From DAMCAP01 sp032059445 (GTDB lineage: Bacteria > Bacillota > Clostridia > Oscillospirales > Ruminococcaceae), in NCBI GenBank assembly GCA_032059445.1, contig DAMCAP010000009.1:26022-90021 (forward strand): a stretch of DNA of 64,000 nt. Direction: 5' to 3'. A program made the position numbers and the translations under genes. Of the stretch, positions 35,813 through 43,909 are shown one piece after another. Within the stretch, counting starts at the first letter, position 1; each line of letters opens with the position of its first letter. The notes below the pieces were generated by a model that was given only the letters and a program-made list of their open reading frames with translations, did not search any database and was not told the DNA's origin.

Positions 35813-38575
35813 TTAGCGGCTGACCAGTGAAATTAAGGCAGATGAAACACCACAGGCTGTTTTAAACATTTCCATATCATCTACGATGCGCTCATATTCC
35901 ATGGCGTTGGGCAGGTAGCCGATTTCGAGCAGCATGGATTTGGCGTAGTTATACTTGGTGACGATATAGTTTGCCTGCCAGCTTACGCGATACTTCCGCT
36001 CTGTAGCATTGGTGACGTGTTTGAGCATGGTATCTGAGAGGTCCTTTGATATACCATAGTAATAATACCCCTCCACACCATAAGCCTTGTTGGAGTCAGA
36101 GCTTTCGGCAAGGCTGTTGTGATGGGTAGAGATCGATACATGGGGAAGCTTATCGGTGGTATAGATTGCCCGATCGGTGAGGCTTATCGTGCTGTCATCT
36201 TCACGGGTCATATGCACGGTGGCGCCAAGTAGCTCCAGTCTGTTTTTGATGGCGGTAGCGACTGCCAGATTGATTTCTTTTTCGTTGGGGCCAAAGGTAC
36301 GCAGCACGCCGAGTGCTCCGGGATCGTTGCCACCATGCCCCGGATCAAGGACGACCACGAGATTTTGCAGCGGTTTAAATGGGTTGTTGGATTTGGCAGG
36401 AGCCTTTTTAAAATAAATCAGCGCATCGCTGTCTTTATAAAACACATCGTAGCCCCAGATATCTTGCGGGTTATTAGGCTTAAAATAGAGCTTGGTCTGA
36501 CCGTCGGCTTGGCTGTGTGATACCTGACTAAACAGCCCGCTCTCTGGTAAAGTAAGCCCAGACAGATCATAGTTACCCAGAAGGCTTAGGGTGATAGCGC
36601 CTTCATCGTCGTACTGAAACTCAAAAGGTATACCGGCTGCTCCCTTGAGTACAAAGCTTTGGTGCTGCTCATCGTCAGTGAGGGAGATCTCGGTAATTGC
36701 TGGCAGCTGAGCATCCTTTGGATTGACCAGCTCCACAGCAGATTTTTTGATATATCCACCAGAGCTGAGCTGTACGCTATAGTTATTATCTGCCACAAAG
36801 CCTTCAATAGTCCCTTGTTTATAGATAGATTTATAGGTACCATCCAAGAGCTCGTCGGTTAAATAGATCGATGCAGTGTGGGTGTTGACTCTCGCCATAG
36901 GCTTTGCTTCGCTGCCCAGCAGATATACACGCCCCTCAGAGGTATAGGTGGTCGTCTTACCTTTGTGGTTTAGGGTATAAGTCACCTGCCCAAGATCTTT
37001 AAACTCCTCGGCAGATTGTGCACTTAAGCTTAGCTCAGCAATGTAGGTGGCGGGCACCGAGGCTGCTGAGGTGGAGGATTGCTGCTTTAAGGGGTAGCTT
37101 TGACCTGCTAGGCTAGCGGTTACGCTGCTGCCAGCGGGGGCAGTACACCTTAGGGTAAACTTCTCTCCGCTATACGCAATTGTGAAATTGGCAGGCAGGA
37201 TCGAAGTAAGCTTATCTGTAGTCTGGGGTGTTTCAGAGGGGATGTATCGCTCAATCACGAGGCTTGCTGTTTGGCTGCCTTGCTTGAAGTTAAGTGTGTT
37301 TTTCCCGGCATTTAGCTCTACCAGCACGCCAAAGTTCCCGTTACTTGCGCTAACCTCGATCTCTTTGCCGTTTAGGCTGAGGGGCGTGCCGGGTGTTGAG
37401 GTACCTGTTACATAAAATTTGCTCAGGTTGGTACGGTAATTATTCTTGGGGTAGGTTACGGCGAGGGTCTGAGCTGGGGTGTAATCTAACGTAGTTGCCG
37501 GTAGAGAATCGCTGTAATTAAAGGTGGCAAGGCCGCTATCCAGTGCCCAGAAGCCGCTTTTTAAGGAACGATAACCCTTGACAGCCATATCTTTAATACC
37601 GTTTTGACGATTGGCATACTGCTGGAAAATCATTTGATTTGGCTCACTGAGCATATCACCTACAGAAGGTGAATGAACAGCTGCGGCATCTACCATGGGG
37701 ATCAACTGAGCTGAAGAGAGTTCTTGATACCGCTCTAAGGTGCGGGTATAGGGACTATCGGTAAACTCTACCTTGTCTTTAATCTGGGGCATAATCAGGT
37801 CAAAGCCAGGTAGCAGCTGTGCAGTCAGCTCGGGGCTAAGCTTGGTGTCTTCAAAGCTGATACCCAGCTTGATATCGGCCTTCTGAGCCTTAATAGCTGT
37901 GCTGAGCTTGTCTGTAAAGCTGCTCACAGCCTCTGCATAGCCCTCTTGGAAGCTAAGAGCAGGGTCGTCTAAGCCCTCTAGCACTATGCCCTTGACATCG
38001 TACTTTGATACAAGGGCTGCTATATCCTTTATATTGATATCAATTGCGGTTTGGTCAAAGGGTGATAGATAGATCCGATTGCCCACGGTAAAGCAGAGCT
38101 GAGGATTCTTGACGGGTTGGGCATTTTTGTCGAGCCCGCTCAAGCTGCTCCCCAGATAGAAAGGGTTGATGACAGCATATACATCTAAGGCTTCTTTATC
38201 AGCAGAGGTGATAAACTGCTTTAGTGGATCAAAAAAGGTGAAATCACCTTGGTTTTTTACGTGAAACTGACTGCGTGGGAAGTCCTTCGAGCTATACATT
38301 GCTTCGCCCTCTGATCTGACCTCCAGCATCATAGTATTATAGCCGCCCTCGGCATTAAAACTAACGATGCTCTGTATCTGGTTTTTGAGCTGCTTAGAGC
38401 TTTGGTTGGGCGCATAGGGGAAGTCCCTATTTTTGTTGGTGCTGATCAGCATTGCTCTTACAGGGCGATCGGCACCAGTGATGACTTCGGCAGCTTTAGG
38501 GGTAATACTCAAAGGAGATACCGCCAGCATAGAAGCTGCCAGCATCACTGCGGTTAGTTTTTTTATGTATTGCAT
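35813..38575 (-). CDS. Secreted GHL10-like plus N-acetylmuramoyl-L-alanine amidase protein
   Basis: A 920-residue exported protein. A signal peptide covers about 1-31 (cut near ITPKAAE). Residues about 35-365 form a GHL10-like glycosyl hydrolase domain (RPVRAMLISTNKNRDFPY, GYNTMMLEVRSEGEAMYSS, GIVLEGLDDP). Beta-rich linker regions follow. The C-terminal Amidase_3 domain (about 738-918) has zinc ligands in VVLDPGHGGNDPG, NEKEINLAVA and SISTHHNS, and the catalytic Glu in LLEIGYLPNAMEYE. Together these suggest a two-activity cell-wall hydrolase. The ATG at 38575 is chosen for its spacing to AAAGGAT. Its promoter holds an exact Spo0A box. Confidence 0.87.
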   Translation of the reverse strand: MQYIKKLTAVMLAASMLAVSPLSITPKAAEVITGADRPVRAMLISTNKNRDFPYAPNQSSKQLKNQIQSIVSFNAEGGYNTMMLEVRSEGEAMYSSKDFPRSQFHVKNQGDFTFFDPLKQFITSADKEALDVYAVINPFYLGSSLSGLDKNAQPVKNPQLCFTVGNRIYLSPFDQTAIDINIKDIAALVSKYDVKGIVLEGLDDPALSFQEGYAEAVSSFTDKLSTAIKAQKADIKLGISFEDTKLSPELTAQLLPGFDLIMPQIKDKVEFTDSPYTRTLERYQELSSAQLIPMVDAAAVHSPSVGDMLSEPNQMIFQQYANRQNGIKDMAVKGYRSLKSGFWALDSGLATFNYSDSLPATTLDYTPAQTLAVTYPKNNYRTNLSKFYVTGTSTPGTPLSLNGKEIEVSASNGNFGVLVELNAGKNTLNFKQGSQTASLVIERYIPSETPQTTDKLTSILPANFTIAYSGEKFTLRCTAPAGSSVTASLAGQSYPLKQQSSTSAASVPATYIAELSLSAQSAEEFKDLGQVTYTLNHKGKTTTYTSEGRVYLLGSEAKPMARVNTHTASIYLTDELLDGTYKSIYKQGTIEGFVADNNYSVQLSSGGYIKKSAVELVNPKDAQLPAITEISLTDDEQHQSFVLKGAAGIPFEFQYDDEGAITLSLLGNYDLSGLTLPESGLFSQVSHSQADGQTKLYFKPNNPQDIWGYDVFYKDSDALIYFKKAPAKSNNPFKPLQNLVVVLDPGHGGNDPGALGVLRTFGPNEKEINLAVATAIKNRLELLGATVHMTREDDSTISLTDRAIYTTDKLPHVSISTHHNSLAESSDSNKAYGVEGYYYYGISKDLSDTMLKHVTNATERKYRVSWQANYIVTKYNYAKSMLLEIGYLPNAMEYERIVDDMEMFKTACGVSSALISLVSR

Positions 38576-38597
38576 ACTTATCATCCTTTACTGTTGA

Positions 38598-38622
38598 TTC
38601 GACAATTAATTCTATTCTAGCA
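38598..38622 (-). promoter_or_regulatory. Extended -10 promoter and Spo0A box of the amidase gene
   Basis: On the minus strand TGCTAGAAT (38622-38614) is an extended -10; an exact Spo0A box TGTCGAA (38604-38598) lies 9 bases downstream, near the start point. That position would suit repression by Spo0A-P. No good -35 was found. Confidence 0.45.
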
Positions 38623-38659
38623 CTTTATGCGCAATAATTCTATGTATATTTGTGTGAAT

Positions 38660-39742
38660 TTACTCTTTGGCCTGATGCAATAAATGGGAGCGGTTATATA
38701 GCGGCTCCCCCGATATAGTGATCATTACGCACATGCCGATGAGGACAACCGCGCCTACAATCTGGTTGGCAGAGTAGATGATCTTAGGTGGTGCGGGCAT
38801 TGCCATCACCAGCAGGGAGGATGGTATCACCCGTAGCAGTAACCAGGTGATCAGCGCTGTAAGTAGACCATTGATGACTCGCCATATAAAAAATCCTTTG
38901 GTAGGGATTTTAGATGAAGATGCGATCGAGATATTTTGAAATATAATGGATACCCCTGCAAAGGATAAGAAAAAAGCCGAAAGCAGAAGTCCTTCGAGTG
39001 AGCCAAGCTTACTTGCCAGTTTGCAGCCCCCCGTTACTTCCAAAAAGCCGCTGATACCTACCATCAGCAGCTTGGGTAGATGGAAGCTTGCCAGATAGTA
39101 TGTAATCAGCTCGCTAAGTACCGCAAAGAAAACAATAAACCCACAGATTGATACCATGGCAGAGGCTGCATTGCCAACCGCCAATACAAATGCAGTAGAA
39201 GCAGGCATACCTGTGGCGGAGGGGTTTGAGGCTTCGCGGCTTTTGGGGCGCAGGAGAGCGCCGATCGTAAGGCTAGAGAGGATCTGGGCTGCAAAGATCA
39301 CCGCTCCCAGCATCGGCCGCCCCCACATCATCTGCCCCACTGCAACGATGGCAAAGGAAGGACTCACGTTGGTGGTATAAAGCAGCAGTCGGCCAGCCAG
39401 TGGGCGGGAGATCATATCGTAATCAACCATAGTAGAGAGGGATTTGGCACCGGCAGGGTAACCGCCGATGAAGCTCATTACCACTGATGAAGCGGCTTCG
39501 TCGGGAATATGCAGCAGGTAACGGGTGATGGGCAAAAAAGGCAACATCAGCCATCTGCCAAGCCCAGAGAGAGGGATAAAGCCTGCAAGCACCATAAAGG
39601 TGAAGGTAGAGGGGATAATAATCTCTACACAGAGCTTGATACCCTTGAGAGCTCCCTCTACTGCAACTTTGCCGTTATAAAGCAAAGCACCGCACAAAAA
39701 TATCGTAGCACAAAAAACTAGGGTATTTTTTAGGATTTTCAT
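38660..39742 (-). CDS. YlbJ-like sporulation membrane protein (nucleoside-recognition/gate fold)
   Basis: A 360-residue integral membrane protein with about eight segments. The stretch KLCVEIIIPSTFTFMVLAGF, the SFIGGYPAGAKSL motif near 95 and LLLYTTNVSPSFAIVAVG match the Gate-domain family that includes YlbJ, a sigma-E-dependent protein needed for spore cortex formation in Bacillus. The assignment to YlbJ itself is likely but not certain. It lies between two cell-wall enzyme genes and is 84 bp upstream of the amidase gene on the same strand. GAGGAGAAG precedes the ATG. Confidence 0.8.
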   Translation of the reverse strand: MKILKNTLVFCATIFLCGALLYNGKVAVEGALKGIKLCVEIIIPSTFTFMVLAGFIPLSGLGRWLMLPFLPITRYLLHIPDEAASSVVMSFIGGYPAGAKSLSTMVDYDMISRPLAGRLLLYTTNVSPSFAIVAVGQMMWGRPMLGAVIFAAQILSSLTIGALLRPKSREASNPSATGMPASTAFVLAVGNAASAMVSICGFIVFFAVLSELITYYLASFHLPKLLMVGISGFLEVTGGCKLASKLGSLEGLLLSAFFLSFAGVSIIFQNISIASSSKIPTKGFFIWRVINGLLTALITWLLLRVIPSSLLVMAMPAPPKIIYSANQIVGAVVLIGMCVMITISGEPLYNRSHLLHQAKE

Positions 39743-39869
39743 GGCTTTTGCTTCTCCTCTCTATCATATTACTCTGCCTAGTACAGGAGTATTGAATGCA
39801 TAGGGTAGCTAGTATAGAGTATTGTATTAGCCCTTGCCTTAGAACCTTTGCTTAAGAAACAAGCTTTTA

Positions 39870-39898
39870 TTGTTTTGACTGTCGAATTGTGCTACAAT
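39870..39898 (+). promoter_or_regulatory. Promoter with internal Spo0A box before the CapA-VanY gene
   Basis: TTGTTT (39870-39875), 17-base spacer, TACAAT (39893-39898) with an extended TGC. An exact Spo0A box TGTCGAA (39880-39886) sits between -35 and -10, a place where binding should block RNA polymerase. Confidence 0.55.
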
Positions 39899-39975
39899 AA
39901 TAGAAAAAAAAGAAAATAGCTATGATTTTCCTTATCAAAGGAGAAATATAATAAAAGCACAATTAACGGGATTGG

Positions 39976-41763
39976 ATGGTAATTATGAGTTTTTTAGACA
40001 ATAAGAAGAAAAGGCTTTCGGTATTGGTTGTAGTCGTAGTACTGCTGATGCTATCGGTGGGTGGGCTAATTTTATCGAGGATGGGTCAGTTTGTACAGCC
40101 CCCCGCTCCGCCCGAGGCTTCTTCTCCTGATCCTACATCGCCCCCCGCCTCTGGCCCTGCCAGCCTTACATTGTATGGCGTAGGTGACAACCTCTATCAC
40201 CAGTCGGTGATTGATGACGGTAAAAATAAGGCCGGGTATCTGGGGTATTATCAGCAGATTGCTTCGGATATTGCTGGTGCCGATGTGGCATTTGTCAATC
40301 AAGAAACTGTAATCGGTGGCAAAAAGCTGGGGTATTCGGGTTATCCGATCTTTAATGCGCCTGATGAAGCGGGAGAAGCTCTTGCGGAGCTTGGCTTTGA
40401 TGTGATCAACCATGCCAGCAACCATGTCTATGATAAAGGGCTTGCAGGTGCAAAGGGGACCCTTGAGTTTTGGAAGAACTATAAAGACATCACTGTCATC
40501 GGCTTATATGGCTCTCAGGAAGAGCGGGATGCAGTCAAGCTGGTGGAGCGTAACGGTATTAAAATGGCATTATTAAGCTATACATATGGCTTAAATGGCT
40601 ACAAACTGCCAGAGGATAAGACCTACCTTACCAATCTGTTAGACCCAAAGCTGATTGTTGAGGATGTGCGTAGAGCAAAGGAATTGAGCGATGTAATTGT
40701 GGTGTCGCTGCATTGGGGAAATGAATATTCCTTCGTGCCCACCGCAGCTCAGCGCAATCTGGCACAGACCCTTGCCAACGAAGGGGTGGATTTGATCCTC
40801 GGGCATCATCCTCATGTAATCCAGCCTGTAGAATGGGTGGAGGGCACTGATGGCCACAAGATGCTGGTTTACTACTCTCTGGGCAATCTGGTGCATTCGA
40901 TGGAGGTTACCGACTGTATGCTGGGAGCCGCCGCAGAGGTGGAGTTTAGCAGGGGAGAGGATGGCTCGGTATCCATTATCAAGGCAGGGGTAACTCCTCT
41001 CATTAATCACTATGAAGAGGGGAAAAAGGGCTTCGTGGTCTATCGTTTAGAGGACTATACCGATGCTCTTGCAACCCGACACGGGATCAAGGCCTTTGAT
41101 AGAGCGATGTCGATAAGCGATATGAGCAGTATCTGCCGCCAGGTACTAGGGGAGTGGTATCAAGACGAAGGCTGGAAGACGCTCCTTGTAAACTCCGCGA
41201 ATCCGCTCCCTAGCGGCCACACGGTGGATTTGCAAAGCATAGATGAGCTAAATAAGATCCCCGCCAGAGCTGATATGAAGGTAGATAAGCGAATGGTGCC
41301 TGAGCTGCTAGAGATGTTTGAAGCTGCAAAGAAGGATTGCATCAACCTGTATCTGCGCTCCTCTTATCGCAGCTATGCACTGCAAAAAACCTACTATGAT
41401 AGCCAGTATCAGTCTTGGATCAATGCAGGCAAATCCCCCGAAGAAGCAAAAGCAAAGACACTAGAGTATACAGCCTACCCAGGTGCCAGCGAGCATCATA
41501 CGGGGCTTGCAGTAGATATTATTTCGGTGGAGTGGGAGAATACCGTGCAGACCCTCAAAGACAGCTTTGCCGATGACGAAGCTGGTCAGTGGCTCATGAA
41601 GAATGCACATCTATACGGCTTCATACTCCGCTACCCAAAGGGCAAGGAGCAGCTTACCTTTGTAAATTATGAGCCGTGGCATTACCGCTACGTAGGCAAG
41701 GAGGCGGCGGCTGACATCTACCAGAGAGGCATCTGCCTTGAGGAGTATCAATCGGCGAACTAA
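39976..41763 (+). CDS. CapA-like phosphoesterase fused to VanY-type D,D-carboxypeptidase
   Basis: A 595-residue membrane-anchored extracellular protein. A short basic N-terminus and one membrane segment (about 14-34) are followed by a Pro/Ser-rich linker. Residues about 64-345 are a CapA/PgsA-like metallophosphatase domain (YGVGDNLY, FVNQETV, NHASNHVYDKG, SLHWGNEY, LGHHPHVIQP). Residues about 405-590 are a VanY-type peptidase (RSSYRSYALQ, zinc and acid motif GASEHHTGLAVDI, WHYRYVG). The frame is continuous. Start codons at 39976 or 39985 both have weak ribosome sites; a strong AAAGGAG at 39939 is too far away. The combination suggests trimming of D-Ala ends together with polymer handling at the wall. 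Confidence 0.88.
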   Translation: MVIMSFLDNKKKRLSVLVVVVVLLMLSVGGLILSRMGQFVQPPAPPEASSPDPTSPPASGPASLTLYGVGDNLYHQSVIDDGKNKAGYLGYYQQIASDIAGADVAFVNQETVIGGKKLGYSGYPIFNAPDEAGEALAELGFDVINHASNHVYDKGLAGAKGTLEFWKNYKDITVIGLYGSQEERDAVKLVERNGIKMALLSYTYGLNGYKLPEDKTYLTNLLDPKLIVEDVRRAKELSDVIVVSLHWGNEYSFVPTAAQRNLAQTLANEGVDLILGHHPHVIQPVEWVEGTDGHKMLVYYSLGNLVHSMEVTDCMLGAAAEVEFSRGEDGSVSIIKAGVTPLINHYEEGKKGFVVYRLEDYTDALATRHGIKAFDRAMSISDMSSICRQVLGEWYQDEGWKTLLVNSANPLPSGHTVDLQSIDELNKIPARADMKVDKRMVPELLEMFEAAKKDCINLYLRSSYRSYALQKTYYDSQYQSWINAGKSPEEAKAKTLEYTAYPGASEHHTGLAVDIISVEWENTVQTLKDSFADDEAGQWLMKNAHLYGFILRYPKGKEQLTFVNYEPWHYRYVGKEAAADIYQRGICLEEYQSAN

Positions 41764-41822
41764 TTGTTTCTTGGAGTACTGCCACTACAATAGAGCTCTT
41801 AACTGTAGTTTCGTATCTCATC

Positions 41823-41864
41823 AGGCTGGGTATAGGATGAAATTGCCTTATACCCAGCCTTTTT
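41823..41864 (+). terminator. Terminator after the CapA-VanY gene
   Basis: AGGCTGGGTATA pairs with TATACCCAGCCT (stem of about 15 bp including a bulge), followed by TTTTTC. It separates this gene from yqfC. Confidence 0.93.
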
Positions 41865-41993
41865 CATCGGCTTTTTGCTTTGGAGTGGGGGGAATAACAT
41901 CAGATTTATGCGGGATTTATAGATATGCTGGCGATTATTGTAGGTTCTAACTTGGTGAAAAAACACATAGACTTTTTTACCGGGGGTGAAGAA

Positions 41994-42269
41994 ATGAAGC
42001 CACTTAAGCAGCTAATTCAAGAGAATCCAGTTGCAGCTTATAATGATATGTTTATAGAGCTTAACTCCAATCAATATGCTGTGATCAATAACTGTAATGG
42101 AGTGTTAGAGTATAATTCCAAAGCAATAACCCTTGCAGGTAACCGCAAGTCGGTCACCTTTATCGGAGATAATCTAGAACTAAAGAACCTTGCCCCTACC
42201 AGCGCAGTCATAGCCGGCAAAATACTTGCAATCGAGTTTGACGACAGGGGGCTTAAGGATGATCATTAA
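41994..42269 (+). CDS. yqfC: Sporulation protein YqfC (YabP/YqfC family)
   Basis: A 91-residue protein of the YabP/YqfC family, beta-rich, with NSNQYAVINNCNGVLEYN, SKAITLAG and a C-terminal SAVIAGKILAIEFD. In Bacillus yqfC and yqfD are mother-cell sporulation genes directly before phoH, as here. The ATG at 41994 follows GGGGGTGAAGAA; an in-frame upstream ATG at 41925 has no ribosome site. The 11-bp overlap with yqfD supports the pair. No clear sigma-E promoter could be read upstream. Confidence 0.9.
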   Translation: MKPLKQLIQENPVAAYNDMFIELNSNQYAVINNCNGVLEYNSKAITLAGNRKSVTFIGDNLELKNLAPTSAVIAGKILAIEFDDRGLKDDH

Positions 42270-43428
42270 GCTGCTACGGTATATACAAGGCTATGTGGGG
42301 TTTTTGATTATTGGCGCTTTCCCTGAGCGCTTTATCAACTTCTGCTCTAAAAACAATATGTATATTTGGGGGATCAAGCCTACGCCCAAGGGTTACGAAG
42401 GCTATACCAGCACGGCGAATTATCGGCAGTTCCCCAAAGTGCGGCGTGCTACCAAAACCAGATCAAGGGTCGTTAGCCGTAATGGCTTACCCTTTGTGCT
42501 TACCAAATACAATAAGCGCTGGGGAGTGTGGGCTGGCTTGGCAGCAGCGGGCGTAATGCTCTATATCTTGAGCACCATCGTCTGGAGTATCAACGTAAAC
42601 GGTACTCAGGAGATCGACGACGATTCTTTAAAGATGCAGCTGGCAGAGCTGGGGCTTAAACCCGGAGCGTGGAAACGAAATATCGATGCATCTAAAATGG
42701 AAATGGAAATGATGCTGGTAGAAAAAAGGCTGGCATGGATTGCTATCAACATCGAGGGTAGCCGAGTGACTGTGGAGGTCAGGGAGCGGGTTATCCCACC
42801 TGAGCGGATAGATAAAGCAAATTATGCCGCCAATGTAATCGCCTCCCATACAGGGCAGATCAAGCGGATGGAGGTATATGACGGGCAGCCTATGGTTACG
42901 GTAGGCAACACGGTAGTCAAAGGAGATATTATCGTCAGCGGTATTACGATAGATAAATTTAGCAATACACAGCTTAAGCACGCACGTGCTGTGGTCATAG
43001 CTTGGGTACCTGAGCGCCTTGAGGTAAGCGTGCCGATGGTAAGCCAGAAGATTACGCAGGCAGGCAACCCGATTATCTATAAGCGCTTGGTAATCGCAGG
43101 CTTTAAGCTGCCATTGGCAGGCTCTGCGAATCATTATACCGATTATACTCAGGCTCACACCAATAAAGATCTCTTTGGCTTGGATTGGCTTAGCTATCAG
43201 ACCACCACAATTACACCAATTACGATAGAGGAGCTCCCAGTTTCGGAGTTTGAGGCGAAGGAAGAGGCGATGCATCGCTTGAAGCTAAAAGAAGAAAATA
43301 TCTTTGGAGAAAACCCTATGGTAGAAAAAAATCTATATGGCAGCATTGAAGGTCAAAATTTCGTGTTAAAAGGGGACTATGTAATCGAAAAAAATATTGC
43401 CATGGAGGTAGAAATTTTGCAAGACTAG
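42259..43428 (+). CDS. yqfD: Sporulation protein YqfD
   Basis: A 389-residue membrane protein of the YqfD/SpoIV-associated family. It starts MIIKLLRYIQGYVGFLIIG and contains PERFINFCSKNNMYIWGI, one strong membrane segment near 95-115 and a long extracytoplasmic part with WIAINIEGSRVTVEVRER and VKGDIIVSG. In Bacillus it is produced in the mother cell and is required for efficient sporulation. The ATG at 42259 lies within the end of yqfC after AAGG; a TTG at 42226 is rejected. Followed by a long non-coding gap before phoH. Confidence 0.93.
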   Translation: MIIKLLRYIQGYVGFLIIGAFPERFINFCSKNNMYIWGIKPTPKGYEGYTSTANYRQFPKVRRATKTRSRVVSRNGLPFVLTKYNKRWGVWAGLAAAGVMLYILSTIVWSINVNGTQEIDDDSLKMQLAELGLKPGAWKRNIDASKMEMEMMLVEKRLAWIAINIEGSRVTVEVRERVIPPERIDKANYAANVIASHTGQIKRMEVYDGQPMVTVGNTVVKGDIIVSGITIDKFSNTQLKHARAVVIAWVPERLEVSVPMVSQKITQAGNPIIYKRLVIAGFKLPLAGSANHYTDYTQAHTNKDLFGLDWLSYQTTTITPITIEELPVSEFEAKEEAMHRLKLKEENIFGENPMVEKNLYGSIEGQNFVLKGDYVIEKNIAMEVEILQD

Positions 43429-43456
43429 CGACAACTTGCAGAAAACATGGTATAAT
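43428..43456 (+). promoter_or_regulatory. Promoter-like element right after yqfD
   Basis: GCGACA (43428-43433), 17-base spacer, perfect TATAAT (43451-43456). The -35 is poor. A second TATAAT with the same ATGG prefix lies at 43549-43554. Confidence 0.4.
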
Positions 43457-43909
43457 AACTACGTATGGTTTTATGCCATAAGCAGTGCTTATGGCATAAT
43501 AGCTTGCTCTTAAGCCTATATTTATTACACGATAGGTGGCACTTATGGTATAATTGCTTACAATTGCAAAACTGATGCTGGGAGTTTACTAAGCAACAGA
43601 AGCAGAGAGCGTAGCAGGTACATTATACGACAGGCTGGACGATCGAGCTTAATATGCTGGATAATAAGCATAACATCTGGGGTTTGTGCAAAGATTTCTT
43701 ATCCTGTTATGAGTAGATTCTTTTGATGGGCTAATGACCAGCTTGATTCCTTTATTATAGGTGAGGGTTTATTTTTTCCTTCTCTTGCCGATCTATATAG
43801 GGGAGTTGTGTTACAGGGTAGGACAAGCACATGGTATCGATTTCGCCAGATCATTGTAATATATAAGATCTAAGCAAGATAATTTTAGTTATGTGAAGGG
43901 TGGTAGCAA
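43429..43909 (+). other. 480-bp non-coding region before phoH, with palindrome and repeated motif
   Basis: No gene was recognised. A perfect 13-bp inverted repeat, TTATGCCATAAGC (43471-43483) and GCTTATGGCATAA (43487-43499), has a 3-base loop. The motif ATGGtATAATnnCTT occurs three times: near 43447, within the palindrome at about 43491, and near 43545. No match to tmRNA, RNase P, SRP RNA or a T-box could be seen by eye. The end, GAAGGGTGG at 43895-43903, is the likely phoH ribosome site. Confidence 0.5.

Noticed and set aside
43429..43909. tmRNA, RNase P RNA or SRP RNA
   Set aside because: None of the conserved core sequences of these RNAs could be found by eye; left as an unexplained region.
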